The notes: a model not told the origin generated them from the sequence alone. A stretch of DNA of 64,000 bases from Psychroserpens jangbogonensis (GCF_000797465.1 NZ_JSWG01000004.1:186001-250000); one strand, 5' to 3'; counted from the stretch's first letter, positions 45,747-54,538 are shown. Program-made: numbers and translations.

Positions 45747-46640
45747 TTGAGTACGGTAAAAACATCAGTTCCTAAAGCTTCATTAATTTCCGATTTCAAG
45801 GAAATTACAAAGATAAGACTATCTGTGAGTGTTGTTTTTTCTGCAATAGCCGGATATTTACTTGGCGCTGTAGAAGTAGATGTATATACTTTGTTGTTAT
45901 TAGCTTTTGGTGGTTATTTCATGGTTGGTGCTTCTAACGCATATAATCAAATCATTGAAAGGGATTTGGATGCTTTAATGGATCGCACTAAAAACCGACC
46001 AGTTCCTGCTGGACGAATGTCGGTAAGAACTGCTTTTATAATTGCAACCGTTTTTACAATTGCAGGAATAGCTACCTTGTATGTAATTAATCCTAGAACG
46101 GCAATGTATGGCGCGATATCGATCTTTTTATACACTTGCGTTTACACACCTTTAAAAACTAAAACACCACTATCTGTATTTGTTGGAGCAATTCCAGGAG
46201 CAATTCCTTTTATGTTAGGATGGGTTGCTGCTCGAAATGATTTTGGTATTGAACCAGGTACGCTTTTCGCTTTACAGTTTTTTTGGCAGTTTCCACATTT
46301 TTGGGCTATAGGTTGGTTCTTATTTGACGATTATAAAAAAGGCGGGTTTTTTATGTTGCCAACAGGTAAACGAGATAAAGGAACCGCTGTGCAAATAATT
46401 ATGTATACCATTTGGACAATTTTGATATCTATTGTTCCAGTATTTGGTGTAACAGGAGATTTAAAATTATCTATAGTAGCTGCAATTATTGTTTTTGCTT
46501 TAGGTTTAGTGATGTTGTATTATGCGTTTGAATTATTTAAAAAACGATCAGCAAAAGCAGCGAAACAGTTAATGCTGTCTAGTGTTTCATACATTACAGT
46601 ATTACAAATAGTTTATGTGATTGATAAGTTTATAAGATAA
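45747..46640 (+). CDS. ctaB: heme O synthase (protoheme IX farnesyltransferase)
   Basis: About 297 residues from TTG at 45747. The enzyme farnesylates heme b to heme o in the membrane, the first step to heme a for the oxidase. The prenyltransferase motif NAYNQIIERDLDALMDRTKNRP (with the DxxxD Asp pair) is clear, and YTPLKTKTPLSVFVGAIPGA with eight or so helices completes the family pattern. A longer frame from TTG at 45693 would start inside the promoter, so I chose the later TTG; no ATG is available. It heads a cluster of oxidase subunit and assembly genes. Confidence 0.92.
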   Translation: MSTVKTSVPKASLISDFKEITKIRLSVSVVFSAIAGYLLGAVEVDVYTLLLLAFGGYFMVGASNAYNQIIERDLDALMDRTKNRPVPAGRMSVRTAFIIATVFTIAGIATLYVINPRTAMYGAISIFLYTCVYTPLKTKTPLSVFVGAIPGAIPFMLGWVAARNDFGIEPGTLFALQFFWQFPHFWAIGWFLFDDYKKGGFFMLPTGKRDKGTAVQIIMYTIWTILISIVPVFGVTGDLKLSIVAAIIVFALGLVMLYYAFELFKKRSAKAAKQLMLSSVSYITVLQIVYVIDKFIR

Positions 46641-46642
46641 AT

Positions 46643-47224
46643 ATGGATTTAACCGAAGGAACAATACAGGAGAAAAACGATAGAGCAAAACGAATGATGC
46701 TCTGGTTTGGAATTATTTCACTTATAATGTCTTTTGCTGGTTTAACCAGTGCTGTTTTGGTGAGTAGAAAACGTGAAGATTGGATGCATGATTTTGAAAT
46801 GCCTAATGCATTCTTAATAAGTTGCGTGCTAATCATCGTGAGTAGTTTAACTTTTATGTTAGCAAAGAGAGCTTTAAAGAATGGCAATAGAAGTCTAACA
46901 ACGACATTGTTATTGTTAACATTTGGTTTAGGAATAGCATTTATTTATAGTCAATTTTACGGATTTGGTCAAATTGTAGGATCAGGTTATAACTTTACAG
47001 GTCCAACGAGTAATGTCACGATGAGTTTTATCTATGTCATTGCATTTGTACATATTTTACATGTCATTGCTGGACTAATTTCACTATTAGTTGTAATTTA
47101 TAATCATTTTAAACAAAAATATAACGCAACAGATATGCTAGGCTTGAACCTTTCAGCTACGTTTTGGCATTTTATAGATATACTGTGGCTATTCTTGTTT
47201 TTGTTTTTATCATATTTAGTATAA
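46643..47224 (+). CDS. heme-copper oxidase subunit III family protein (short)
   Basis: 193 residues with five hydrophobic helices. Typical subunit III features are KRMMLWFGIISLIMSFAGL at the start, FVHILHVIAGLISLLVVIY and the last helix FWHFIDILWLFLFLFLSYLV. It starts 2 bases after ctaB, so translation is coupled. A second, longer subunit III gene follows 138 bases later. Which of the two binds the CoxAB core cannot be told from sequence. Confidence 0.88.
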   Translation: MDLTEGTIQEKNDRAKRMMLWFGIISLIMSFAGLTSAVLVSRKREDWMHDFEMPNAFLISCVLIIVSSLTFMLAKRALKNGNRSLTTTLLLLTFGLGIAFIYSQFYGFGQIVGSGYNFTGPTSNVTMSFIYVIAFVHILHVIAGLISLLVVIYNHFKQKYNATDMLGLNLSATFWHFIDILWLFLFLFLSYLV

Positions 47225-47326
47225 TTTTTCGATCATTTTGATTAGCTAAAAGCCCATATCTAGTCTAGTATTGGCCTATGCTTTCATTTTTTAGAAGATG
47301 ATGTTTTTTTAGATAGATAAATTGAT

Positions 47327-47334
47327 TATTTTTG
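47327..47334 (+). promoter_or_regulatory. -7 box upstream of the long subunit III gene
   Basis: TATTTTTG, 28 nt before the ATG at 47363, in the 138-base gap. A separate promoter here would split the oxidase cluster into two transcripts. No convincing -33 box. Confidence 0.42.
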
Positions 47335-47362
47335 TGCAACTTTTAATAACTAAACGCTTTAT

Positions 47363-48361
47363 ATGGATACTACAGTAGCAAATACTGGAACAGAAGGCAA
47401 AACTTGGGGAGGAGGTAATCAACCTCTAAAATCTAGTTATGGTAAAATGATGATGTGGTTCTTTATCGTATCTGATGCCTTAACGTTTTCTGGGTTTTTA
47501 GCAGCTTACGGATTTTCAAGATTTAAGTTTATTGGCTCTTGGCCAATCGCAGATGAGGTGTTTACGCACATTCCGTTTTTTCATGGAAATTATCCAATGA
47601 TCTATGTGGCTTTCATGACATTCGTTTTAATTATGTCATCTGTAACTATGGTTCTTGCTGTTGATGCTGGACATCACATGCAAAAATCTAAAGTTACATT
47701 TTACATGTTTTTGACGATTATTGGAGGTTTAATCTTCGTTGGTTCTCAAGCTTGGGAATGGGGAACATTCATTAAAGGTGATTATGGAGCAGTTCAAACA
47801 AAAGGAGGGAATATTCTTCAGTTTGGTGAATATAAAACTATAGATGGCGAAAAAGTTTTTAAGAGAGTCGCTGTTAGAGATATAGCAGTTAATGAACATG
47901 GAGAGAGAGTTCAACACGATCGTAAAAGCGGACTTTGGTTTGTTAGTGAAGGAACTTTGCCTGCGTATACAGTTGATGAAGTATTTCATGGATTAGAAGC
48001 AAATTCTAATGTGCTGGTTAGAACTCAAATTATAAACGCTGAAGGAGAAAAAACCGTATTATCAAGAGCAGAATCGTTAAAGCAAATTAAAAACAACGGT
48101 AAACTAGTTGTTGAAGGTGCAAACTTGCATGTCAATGAATATGGAACACCTTTATTTGCTGATTTCTTTTTCTTTATTACAGGATTTCACGGATTTCACG
48201 TATTCTCTGGTGTATTAATTAATATCATTATATTTTTCAATGTCATACTAGGTACTTATGAAAGAAGAGGTAGTTATGAAATGGTTGAAAAAGTTGGATT
48301 GTATTGGCACTTTGTAGATTTAGTTTGGGTATTCGTATTCACATTCTTCTACCTTGTTTAA
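47363..48361 (+). CDS. coxC: cytochrome c oxidase subunit III with large soluble insert
   Basis: 332 residues. The helical parts are typical (KMMMWFFIVSDALTFSGFLAAY at the start, FITGFHGFHVFSGVLINIII and the final YWHFVDLVWVFVFTFFYLV). Between them, residues of about 139-262 form a hydrophilic stretch (KGDYGAVQTKGGNILQFGEY ... VEGANLHVNEYGTPLFADFF) not found in the ordinary 200-270 residue subunit III. I recall similar long forms in other flavobacteria. The insert would lie on one side of the membrane, near the interface with partners. Followed 21 bases later by the subunit IV gene. Confidence 0.9.
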   Translation: MDTTVANTGTEGKTWGGGNQPLKSSYGKMMMWFFIVSDALTFSGFLAAYGFSRFKFIGSWPIADEVFTHIPFFHGNYPMIYVAFMTFVLIMSSVTMVLAVDAGHHMQKSKVTFYMFLTIIGGLIFVGSQAWEWGTFIKGDYGAVQTKGGNILQFGEYKTIDGEKVFKRVAVRDIAVNEHGERVQHDRKSGLWFVSEGTLPAYTVDEVFHGLEANSNVLVRTQIINAEGEKTVLSRAESLKQIKNNGKLVVEGANLHVNEYGTPLFADFFFFITGFHGFHVFSGVLINIIIFFNVILGTYERRGSYEMVEKVGLYWHFVDLVWVFVFTFFYLV

Positions 48362-48382
48362 TTTCGAATAATTATATTTAAA

Positions 48383-48763
48383 ATGGCAGACGCACATAAA
48401 TTAGAAATATTAAGAGGTTTAGTAAAGTTTAAATCTAATACTCAAAAAATTTGGGGTGTTTTAGTATTACTTTCAATCATCACAGCTGTAGAAGTAGCAT
48501 TTGGTATTTACAAGCCAGAATCTTTAATGTCTAAGTTTATTGGTATGAAACTCCTAAACTGGATTTTCATCATATTAACTATTGTAAAGGCATATTATAT
48601 CACTTGGGATTTTATGCACATGAGAGATGAGACCAAAGCGTTAAGACGCATGGTTGTATGGACAGCAGTGTTCTTAATATGTTACCTTATCTTTATCTTA
48701 TTGCAAGAAGGAGGATATATCGAATCTGTTTATTCAAGCGGATTTATCAAAAAAGATTTTTAA
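48383..48763 (+). CDS. cytochrome c oxidase subunit IV family protein
   Basis: 126 residues with three membrane helices. The pattern KFKSNTQKIWGVLVLLSIITAVEVAFGIYKPE, then a helix, then VKAYYITWDFMHMRDETKALRRMVVW matches the bacterial COX IV/CtaF-like family, a small structural or assembly subunit. It closes the coxC unit and is followed by a strong terminator. Confidence 0.88.
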   Translation: MADAHKLEILRGLVKFKSNTQKIWGVLVLLSIITAVEVAFGIYKPESLMSKFIGMKLLNWIFIILTIVKAYYITWDFMHMRDETKALRRMVVWTAVFLICYLIFILLQEGGYIESVYSSGFIKKDF

Positions 48764-48789
48764 CATGTTATAAATAACATAAAGTATAT

Positions 48790-48816
48790 AAAAAGACGGT
48801 TTATTTAAACCGTCTT
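48790..48816 (+). terminator. intrinsic terminator after the oxidase subunit IV gene
   Basis: AAAAAGACGGTTTA pairs with TAAACCGTCTTTTT, with extra T bases after it. The T-run merges into a TATTTTTG box at 48820-48827, which probably starts the next transcript, as also seen at coxA/ruvB. Confidence 0.9.
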
Positions 48817-48852
48817 TTTTATTTTTGCATAACAAATTAAATATTCAAACTC

Positions 48853-49566
48853 ATGAAGAAGATGCCATTAAAAACCATAATCGTTTTAGGTATTTTATTC
48901 TTTCTACCTGTTATATTCTTGTTGTTTTTATATCCATCTACACATCATTATAATCCGTTGGATATTGTTGGTAAAAATGTAAGTGAATTGCAATTTTTTA
49001 ATTCAAGTTCCGAAGAAGAAATACAACTTAAAGACCATATTACAATTATTGGTTTCTTAGGAAGTACACCTGTTGATCATGTTATTGCTGCTTCAAATTT
49101 AAAAGAATTGGTTTATGATAAATTTAAAGGATTCAAAAAATTTCAAATTGTAATTGTACTTCCAAAAGGCGCAGAAGACAGCGCAATTCAGCTTCAAAAA
49201 GAAATAAATAATTATGACGATATGCGCTTTTGGCATTACGTTTTTGGAGAACCAAATGATATAAACAACTTGTTTAATAGTTTGAAATCTGAAGAGGCGC
49301 TTGATGAAAGTTTATTTACAGACCATATTTTTATAGTTGATAAAGACTTGACACAACGCGGTAGACTAGATGATAGAGAAGATAAACAAAAGGAAAGAGA
49401 TGAAGCTATTTACCCTTTGTATTCCTATGATTGTATTGAAGTTGCTGAAGTGAAAAATAAGATGAGTGATGATCTTAGAATTTTATTCACTGAGTATCGT
49501 CAAAAACGTAAAGGAGAATTTGATTCGTCCACTAGACGTGTCGAAGACATAAAAGAAACAAACTAG
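48853..49566 (+). CDS. membrane-anchored SCO-like protein lacking the copper cysteines
   Basis: 237 residues. One N-terminal membrane helix (about 7-28) is followed by a periplasmic domain with a thioredoxin/SCO-like layout: GKNVSELQFFNSSSEEEIQL, ITIIGFLGSTPVDHVIAASNL and a late DHIFIVDKDLTQRGRLDDR. In the place where SCO has CxxxC there is GSTPVDH, and the only cysteine is near residue 196. It is 38 bases upstream of a true SCO gene. I do not recognise a named family; a role in oxidase assembly is inferred from position and fold resemblance only. Confidence 0.72.
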   Translation: MKKMPLKTIIVLGILFFLPVIFLLFLYPSTHHYNPLDIVGKNVSELQFFNSSSEEEIQLKDHITIIGFLGSTPVDHVIAASNLKELVYDKFKGFKKFQIVIVLPKGAEDSAIQLQKEINNYDDMRFWHYVFGEPNDINNLFNSLKSEEALDESLFTDHIFIVDKDLTQRGRLDDREDKQKERDEAIYPLYSYDCIEVAEVKNKMSDDLRILFTEYRQKRKGEFDSSTRRVEDIKETN

Positions 49567-49603
49567 ACAAATTGCTTTAAGTTATTTTAGATTTTTAAAA
49601 ATT

Positions 49604-50359
49604 ATGAGCACTAAAAAAACAAATTATTCTTTCATAGGTATCGCTTTTATAATTTTGGTTTTTGGAATTATTTTTATTCCGAGAATCGTGGATAGAATTA
49701 ATGGAGGTGATGTTACAAGAACTGAAAGTAGAAGTAAAAACGTATCTACAGAAACAGAAACATTCGTTTCAGATTTAATGTTTTTAGAGATTAATAATGA
49801 ATCCAAAAAAGTGCCTCTGTTTTCATTTGTAAACCAAGATGGAAAAACCATAACCAATAAAGATTATGAAGGGAAGGTTTACTTGGTAGAATTTTTCTTT
49901 ACTACTTGTCCTACGATTTGTCCGAGAATGAATAGAAATTTAGTGCAAATTCAAAATACATTTTCAGGTATTGAAGATTTTGGAGTTGCATCTTTTACCA
50001 TTAACCCAGAAAATGATACTCAAGAAGTTTTAAAGGCTTATGCTGAAAAATATGGTATTACGAATCCAAACTGGCACTTAATGACTGGAGATAAGGAGAT
50101 TATTTTTGATTTGGCTAATATTGGTTTTAATATTTATGCAGGAGAGAATCCTAATGTTGAAGGAGGTTTTGAACATTCTGGAAACTTTGCTTTAATTGAT
50201 AAAAACGGATTTATCCGTTCAAGAAAAGACAACTTTGGGAACCCTAAAATATTCTATAAAGGCATCATTAGTGAAGAGGAGAAAATGGATGAAGATGGTG
50301 AAACCGAAGAAATAAGCATGCTTAAAGAAGATATAGCTAAACTTTTAAAGGAAAACTAA
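49604..50359 (+). CDS. SCO1/SenC family copper chaperone
   Basis: 251 residues with an N-terminal membrane helix (about 8-26). SCO proteins deliver copper to or reduce the CuA site of oxidase subunit II. The copper ligands are CPTICP (near 102-107), and the distal His is in EHSGNFALIDKNGFIRSR (near 193). The family core FFFTTCPTICPRMNRNL and GVASFTINPENDTQEVLKAY is intact. It lies six bases before DUF420 and is clearly part of the oxidase assembly group. Confidence 0.93.
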   Translation: MSTKKTNYSFIGIAFIILVFGIIFIPRIVDRINGGDVTRTESRSKNVSTETETFVSDLMFLEINNESKKVPLFSFVNQDGKTITNKDYEGKVYLVEFFFTTCPTICPRMNRNLVQIQNTFSGIEDFGVASFTINPENDTQEVLKAYAEKYGITNPNWHLMTGDKEIIFDLANIGFNIYAGENPNVEGGFEHSGNFALIDKNGFIRSRKDNFGNPKIFYKGIISEEEKMDEDGETEEISMLKEDIAKLLKEN

Positions 50360-50365
50360 TACATT

Positions 50366-50914
50366 ATGAGTAGTACTGAGAATCTTTCAAATGAAAAAAA
50401 ATATAATAAATGGATTGTGGTTTTGGCTATTGTAATCCCATTAGTTGTTGCTGTACTTTCAAGATTAAAACTACAAGATTTCGGAATTGAGGTTGAACCA
50501 TTAACTTTTCTGCCTCCAATTTATGCCGCTATTAATGGATTAACAGCAATTATTTTAGTTATTGCTTTTTTTGCAATAAAAAACAAAAACTTAGTGCTTC
50601 ACGAAAACTTAATGTTAACTGCCATTTGGTGCTCTGTGGTTTTTTTAGTCCTCTATGTAGCTTATCACATGACAAGTGATTCTACAAAATTTGGAGGAGA
50701 AGGCACTATTAAATATGTGTACTATTTCATTTTATTGACCCATATATTATTATCAATTGTCATTATTCCATTTGTGTTAATTACGTACGTTAGAGCAATA
50801 ACAAATAACATTGAGCGTCATAAAAAAATCGCTAAAATTACGTTTCCATTATGGCTGTATGTCGCAGTTACTGGAGTGATTGTATATCTAATGATTTCAC
50901 CTTATTACGTTTAA
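50366..50914 (+). CDS. DUF420 membrane protein
   Basis: 182 residues with about five membrane helices. The pattern FLPPIYAAINGLTAIILVIAFFAIKN, then HENLMLTAIWCSVVFLVLYVAYHM, then LLTHILLSIVIIPFVLIT is that of DUF420, some members of which (CtaM) are needed for activity of oxidases. Conserved histidines at the helix ends are present. It sits between SCO and a tiny CxxC protein, with two-base spacing to the latter. Confidence 0.88.
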   Translation: MSSTENLSNEKKYNKWIVVLAIVIPLVVAVLSRLKLQDFGIEVEPLTFLPPIYAAINGLTAIILVIAFFAIKNKNLVLHENLMLTAIWCSVVFLVLYVAYHMTSDSTKFGGEGTIKYVYYFILLTHILLSIVIIPFVLITYVRAITNNIERHKKIAKITFPLWLYVAVTGVIVYLMISPYYV

Positions 50915-50915
50915 A

Positions 50916-51143
50916 ATGAAACGAAAACTTCTTCTTTTTCTATTTTCCCTTCTATTTTATTTAGAATCAAATGCACAATGTGCCATGTGCAGAGCTGTCT
51001 TAGAAAGTGAGGAAGGACAATCAACAGCCGAAGGTGTTAATGATGGTATTATGTACCTCATGGCTGTTCCATATATTCTTGTTGGAGGTATGGGTTTTAT
51101 TATTTATTGGAAGTTCTTTAGACAGAAGAAAGAAATTAATTAA
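50916..51143 (+). CDS. small CxxC membrane protein of unknown function
   Basis: 75 residues. A signal sequence (RKLLLFLFSLLFYLESNAQ) is followed by CAMCRAVLESEEG, a membrane helix (about 45-65) and a basic tail. The CxxC after the cleavage site would be periplasmic. The gene starts two bases after DUF420 and is last in the oxidase assembly group, so a redox or copper role is a reasonable but untested idea. I do not know a family name for it. Confidence 0.8.
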   Translation: MKRKLLLFLFSLLFYLESNAQCAMCRAVLESEEGQSTAEGVNDGIMYLMAVPYILVGGMGFIIYWKFFRQKKEIN

Positions 51144-51224
51144 TATAATCGACTCTTTACTGTAACAATTCTGATAATTAATAGTCTTATTAATATCAAT
51201 CAAAAATCAATTCTTAACAAATAG

Positions 51225-51259
51225 TTAGCATAATCCGCATGAGGATTATTGTAATTTTG
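51225..51259 (+). promoter_or_regulatory. candidate promoter with internal operator-like dyad, efflux operon
   Basis: TAATTTTG (51252-51259) is a good -7 box; a weak TTAG lies at 51225-51228. Between them is a perfect inverted repeat TAATCC-N6-GGATTA (51231-51248). A repressor bound there would block polymerase. The start would be near 51266, 16 nt before the ATPase gene. Confidence 0.5.
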
Positions 51260-51281
51260 CTTAGAATTAACCATCTCCACT

Positions 51282-51983
51282 ATGATACAAATCAAAGATT
51301 TACACAAATCTTATCACATGGGAAGCAATTCGCTTCACGTTTTAAAAGGAATTAACTTTGATGTAAAAGAAGGCGAACTTGTATCTATAATGGGTTCTTC
51401 AGGATCTGGAAAATCTACACTACTCAATATCTTAGGAATGTTAGATGAAGCCGATACAGGGAATTATACTCTTGATAATGTTCCTATAAAAGGTCTAAAT
51501 GAAAAAATAGCGGCTAAGTATAGAAACGAATTTCTAGGTTTCGTTTTTCAATCATTCAATCTTATCAATTACAAAAGCGCATTAGATAATGTGTCTATGC
51601 CATTATATTATAAAGGTATTAAAAGAAAAGAGCGTACTGATAGAGCTATGCATTATTTAGAAAAAGTTGGGCTTGCAGATTGGTCTCATCATTTACCAAG
51701 TGAATTGTCTGGTGGACAAAAACAACGTGTTGCAATTGCAAGAGCGTTGGCAAGTGATCCAAAAGTTTTATTGGCAGATGAGCCAACAGGAGCTTTAGAT
51801 ACCAAAACGTCCTATGAGGTGATGGAGCTTATTCAAGGAATTAATGATGAAGGTAAAACAATATTAGTTGTTACTCATGAGCATGATATTGCTCAAATGA
51901 CTAAACGTATTGTGAATTTAAAGGATGGTATTATCATTGACGATAGTAAGGTAGAACAAGTTAGAGCCTCTCAATATGTTTGA
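51282..51983 (+). CDS. ABC transporter ATP-binding protein, MacB/LolD type
   Basis: 233 residues. Walker A GSSGSGKST (near 39-47), signature LSGGQKQRVAIARAL (near 142-156), Walker B VLLADEPTGALD and the switch His in VVTHEHD are all intact. It is the cytoplasmic motor for the two permeases that follow; its stop overlaps the first permease start by 8 bases. Such mechanotransmission transporters work with a periplasmic adaptor and a TolC channel, both encoded downstream. Substrate unknown. Confidence 0.94.
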   Translation: MIQIKDLHKSYHMGSNSLHVLKGINFDVKEGELVSIMGSSGSGKSTLLNILGMLDEADTGNYTLDNVPIKGLNEKIAAKYRNEFLGFVFQSFNLINYKSALDNVSMPLYYKGIKRKERTDRAMHYLEKVGLADWSHHLPSELSGGQKQRVAIARALASDPKVLLADEPTGALDTKTSYEVMELIQGINDEGKTILVVTHEHDIAQMTKRIVNLKDGIIIDDSKVEQVRASQYV

Positions 51984-53220
51984 TATAGAACGTTGGCAAG
52001 AAATATTTGAAACTTTGAGCAAAAATAAATTGCGAACGTTCTTAACAGGGCTTTCAGTAGCTTCTGGAATATTTATATTGGTCATACTTCTTGGGTTTAG
52101 TAAAGGTATTGAAAATGGCGTGAAGTCTCAATTCGAAAGGGATGCAACAAATTTAATTACCGTTTGGACAGGTGTTACCACAAAAGGTTATAAAGGATTA
52201 AATCCAGGTCGTTATATTCAGATGAAAAATGACAATTTCGATATGATTTCTCAAAAATATGAAGATAATATTGAACATGAAACGTCATTGTTTTCAATTT
52301 GGGGAGCTGAGATTACATATAAAAATGAAACGGTAAATTATCAAGTTAGAGGCGCAATGCCAGGACATCAGTTTATTGAAAATGCCGATATGGAAACTGG
52401 TAGATTTGTGAATCAAGCAGATTTAGATGAAACCAGAAAAGTAGCAGTTATTGGTCGTAAATTGAGACAAGATTTGTTTAAGGATGAAGACCCAATCAAT
52501 AAAAGTATTTCAATTTTTGGAATGAACTTTAAAGTTATAGGTGTTTTTATTGATCCAGGAGGAGAAAGAGAAGAACAACAAGCTTACATTCCAATAACAA
52601 CGTCACAGAAAGTGTTTGGAGCTGGTGATAATATCCGAAATATGTTATTTACCGTAAAAATGTCTGATGACTTTGATGAAGCTGTAGCCTTATCCCAAAA
52701 CATGGCAAATTCTGTGGAGAATGAGATAAAACTTATGCATACAGTTTCTCCAGATGACACTAGTGCTGTTAGAGTGTTTAATACACTGGACAAGGCTAAA
52801 CAAATCTATTCCTTAGTAGCTACAATACAAGCTGTGTTTTGGTTTGTTGGTATAGGTACCATAATTGCTGGAATCGTAGGCGTAGGAAACATTATGCTCA
52901 TTATTGTTAAAGAGCGAACTAAAGAAATTGGAATTAGAAAAGCTCTTGGAGCATTACCAATGTCTATTGTTGGTATGATTTTACAAGAAGCAGTTTTTGT
53001 AACAATGTTTGCTGGTTTGTTCGGGTTAATCTTTGGGCTAGGCTTATTAGAATTAGTTGGCCCTCAAATAGAAAGTGACTTTATAAAATATCCACAAGTG
53101 AATTTTAATATCGCACTAACAACAGTGTTTTTGTTAGTGTTTGCTGGTGCTTTAGCTGGTTTTATTCCGGCGTATCGTGCGGCTAAAATTAAACCTATTG
53201 TAGCATTAAGAGACGAATAG
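51976..53220 (+). CDS. ABC transporter permease, MacB type (first)
   Basis: 414 residues. One N-terminal helix (about 20-42), a large periplasmic domain (MacB_PCD, about 50-280) and three C-terminal helices in the FtsX fold. Typical segments are KLRTFLTGLSVASGIFILV, IMLIIVKERTKEIGIRKALG and GFIPAYRAAKIKPIVALR. It probably forms a heterodimer with the next gene product, which has the same layout and starts one base after its stop. Confidence 0.93.
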   Translation: MFDIERWQEIFETLSKNKLRTFLTGLSVASGIFILVILLGFSKGIENGVKSQFERDATNLITVWTGVTTKGYKGLNPGRYIQMKNDNFDMISQKYEDNIEHETSLFSIWGAEITYKNETVNYQVRGAMPGHQFIENADMETGRFVNQADLDETRKVAVIGRKLRQDLFKDEDPINKSISIFGMNFKVIGVFIDPGGEREEQQAYIPITTSQKVFGAGDNIRNMLFTVKMSDDFDEAVALSQNMANSVENEIKLMHTVSPDDTSAVRVFNTLDKAKQIYSLVATIQAVFWFVGIGTIIAGIVGVGNIMLIIVKERTKEIGIRKALGALPMSIVGMILQEAVFVTMFAGLFGLIFGLGLLELVGPQIESDFIKYPQVNFNIALTTVFLLVFAGALAGFIPAYRAAKIKPIVALRDE

Positions 53221-53221
53221 T

Positions 53222-54481
53222 ATGTTTAAAAAAGATCGTTGGGACGAAATATTAGAAGCTTTAAGCGCTAACAAACTTAGAACGGCTATGACCGCATTTG
53301 GTGTTGGTTGGGGCATTTTTATTCTTGTGATTCTTTTAGCACTTACTAATGGATTAAGGAATGGTGTGTTGAAAGATTTTGGTGACTTTGCTACGAATTC
53401 TATGTTTATGTGGACTCAAGGGACTTCAAAGCCATATAAAGGCTTGCCTAAAGGGCGTTATTTTAATTATAAAATAGATGATGTAGCTGCAATTAAATCT
53501 CAAGTTCCTAATCTGAAATATGTGTCTCCTAGAAATCAACTAGGAGGGTTTAGAGGAAATAATAATGTAGTTAGAGGCACAAAAACTGGAGCTTTTGAAA
53601 TCTATGGTGATTATCCAGAGTACATCAAACAGCAACCTATGGATATCCTTCAAGGACGTTTTATTAGTTATTCTGATATTAATGCTAAACGTAAAATATG
53701 TGTTATTGGAAGTGGAGTCGTAAAAGGCCTGTATGACAAAGATGAAAAAACTCTTGGGACTTACATTAAGATAAATGGTGTTAACTTTTTAGTTGTTGGT
53801 ACATTTAAAATGAGCAACAGCCAAGGAAATAACGAAGAAGAAGCTAATACGGTATATATGCCGTTTACTACGTTTGGACAAGCATTCAATAGAGGAGAAA
53901 GTGTAGGCTGGATGGCTATTACGGCTGTAGATGAAGTACCAATCACTACTGTAAAACAACAAATTTTTGATTTAATGAAGTCAAGACACAAAGTACATCC
54001 AGATGATGTACGTGCCATAGGGCATTTTGATTTAGCTGAAGAATTTGGACGTATAAATGGTTTGTTTACCATACTTACATTTGTTGGTTACTTTGTTGGG
54101 ATATTAGTTTTGATGTCAGGAATTATTGGAATAAATAATATCATGCTTATTGTCGTAAAAGAACGTACCAAAGAAATTGGAATACGAAGAGCTTTAGGTG
54201 CTACTCCATGGATGGTTAAAGGGCAAATTTTACAAGAAAGTTTAATACTAACGATTTTGTCTGGTATGGTAGGTGTTTCTTTTGCAGCAATTATCATTTG
54301 GATATTGAACGCTATTTTAGATAGTGTAGGAGAGGTTGAGAATTTTGCAAACCCAAGTGTAGATATATCTGTCATACTAACAGCATTAATTATATTGGTA
54401 GTATCTGGTTTGTTAGCAGGACTAATACCTGCTAATGGAGCAACAAAAATGAAACCTGTAGACGCATTAAGAGTAGAATAA
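53222..54481 (+). CDS. ABC transporter permease, MacB type (second)
   Basis: 419 residues, with the same four-helix FtsX/MacB layout as its upstream paralogue: KLRTAMTAFGVGWGIFILVI, NNIMLIVVKERTKEIGIRRALG and GLIPANGATKMKPVDALRVE. The large periplasmic domain has diverged (GTSKPYKGLPKGRYFNYKI against GVTTKGYKGLNPGRYIQMK). The pair looks like an old duplication that became heterodimeric. The adaptor gene follows after 57 bases. Confidence 0.93.
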   Translation: MFKKDRWDEILEALSANKLRTAMTAFGVGWGIFILVILLALTNGLRNGVLKDFGDFATNSMFMWTQGTSKPYKGLPKGRYFNYKIDDVAAIKSQVPNLKYVSPRNQLGGFRGNNNVVRGTKTGAFEIYGDYPEYIKQQPMDILQGRFISYSDINAKRKICVIGSGVVKGLYDKDEKTLGTYIKINGVNFLVVGTFKMSNSQGNNEEEANTVYMPFTTFGQAFNRGESVGWMAITAVDEVPITTVKQQIFDLMKSRHKVHPDDVRAIGHFDLAEEFGRINGLFTILTFVGYFVGILVLMSGIIGINNIMLIVVKERTKEIGIRRALGATPWMVKGQILQESLILTILSGMVGVSFAAIIIWILNAILDSVGEVENFANPSVDISVILTALIILVVSGLLAGLIPANGATKMKPVDALRVE

Positions 54482-54538
54482 AATCATATAATCATCAATT
54501 AAGGTTCTTTGTAACCATTAAAAATTAACAATCAACTC

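Noticed and set aside
47225-47362. Hairpin AAAGCCCATA...CCTATGCTTT between the subunit III genes as a terminator
   Set aside because: Several mismatches in the stem and no uninterrupted T-run directly after it.
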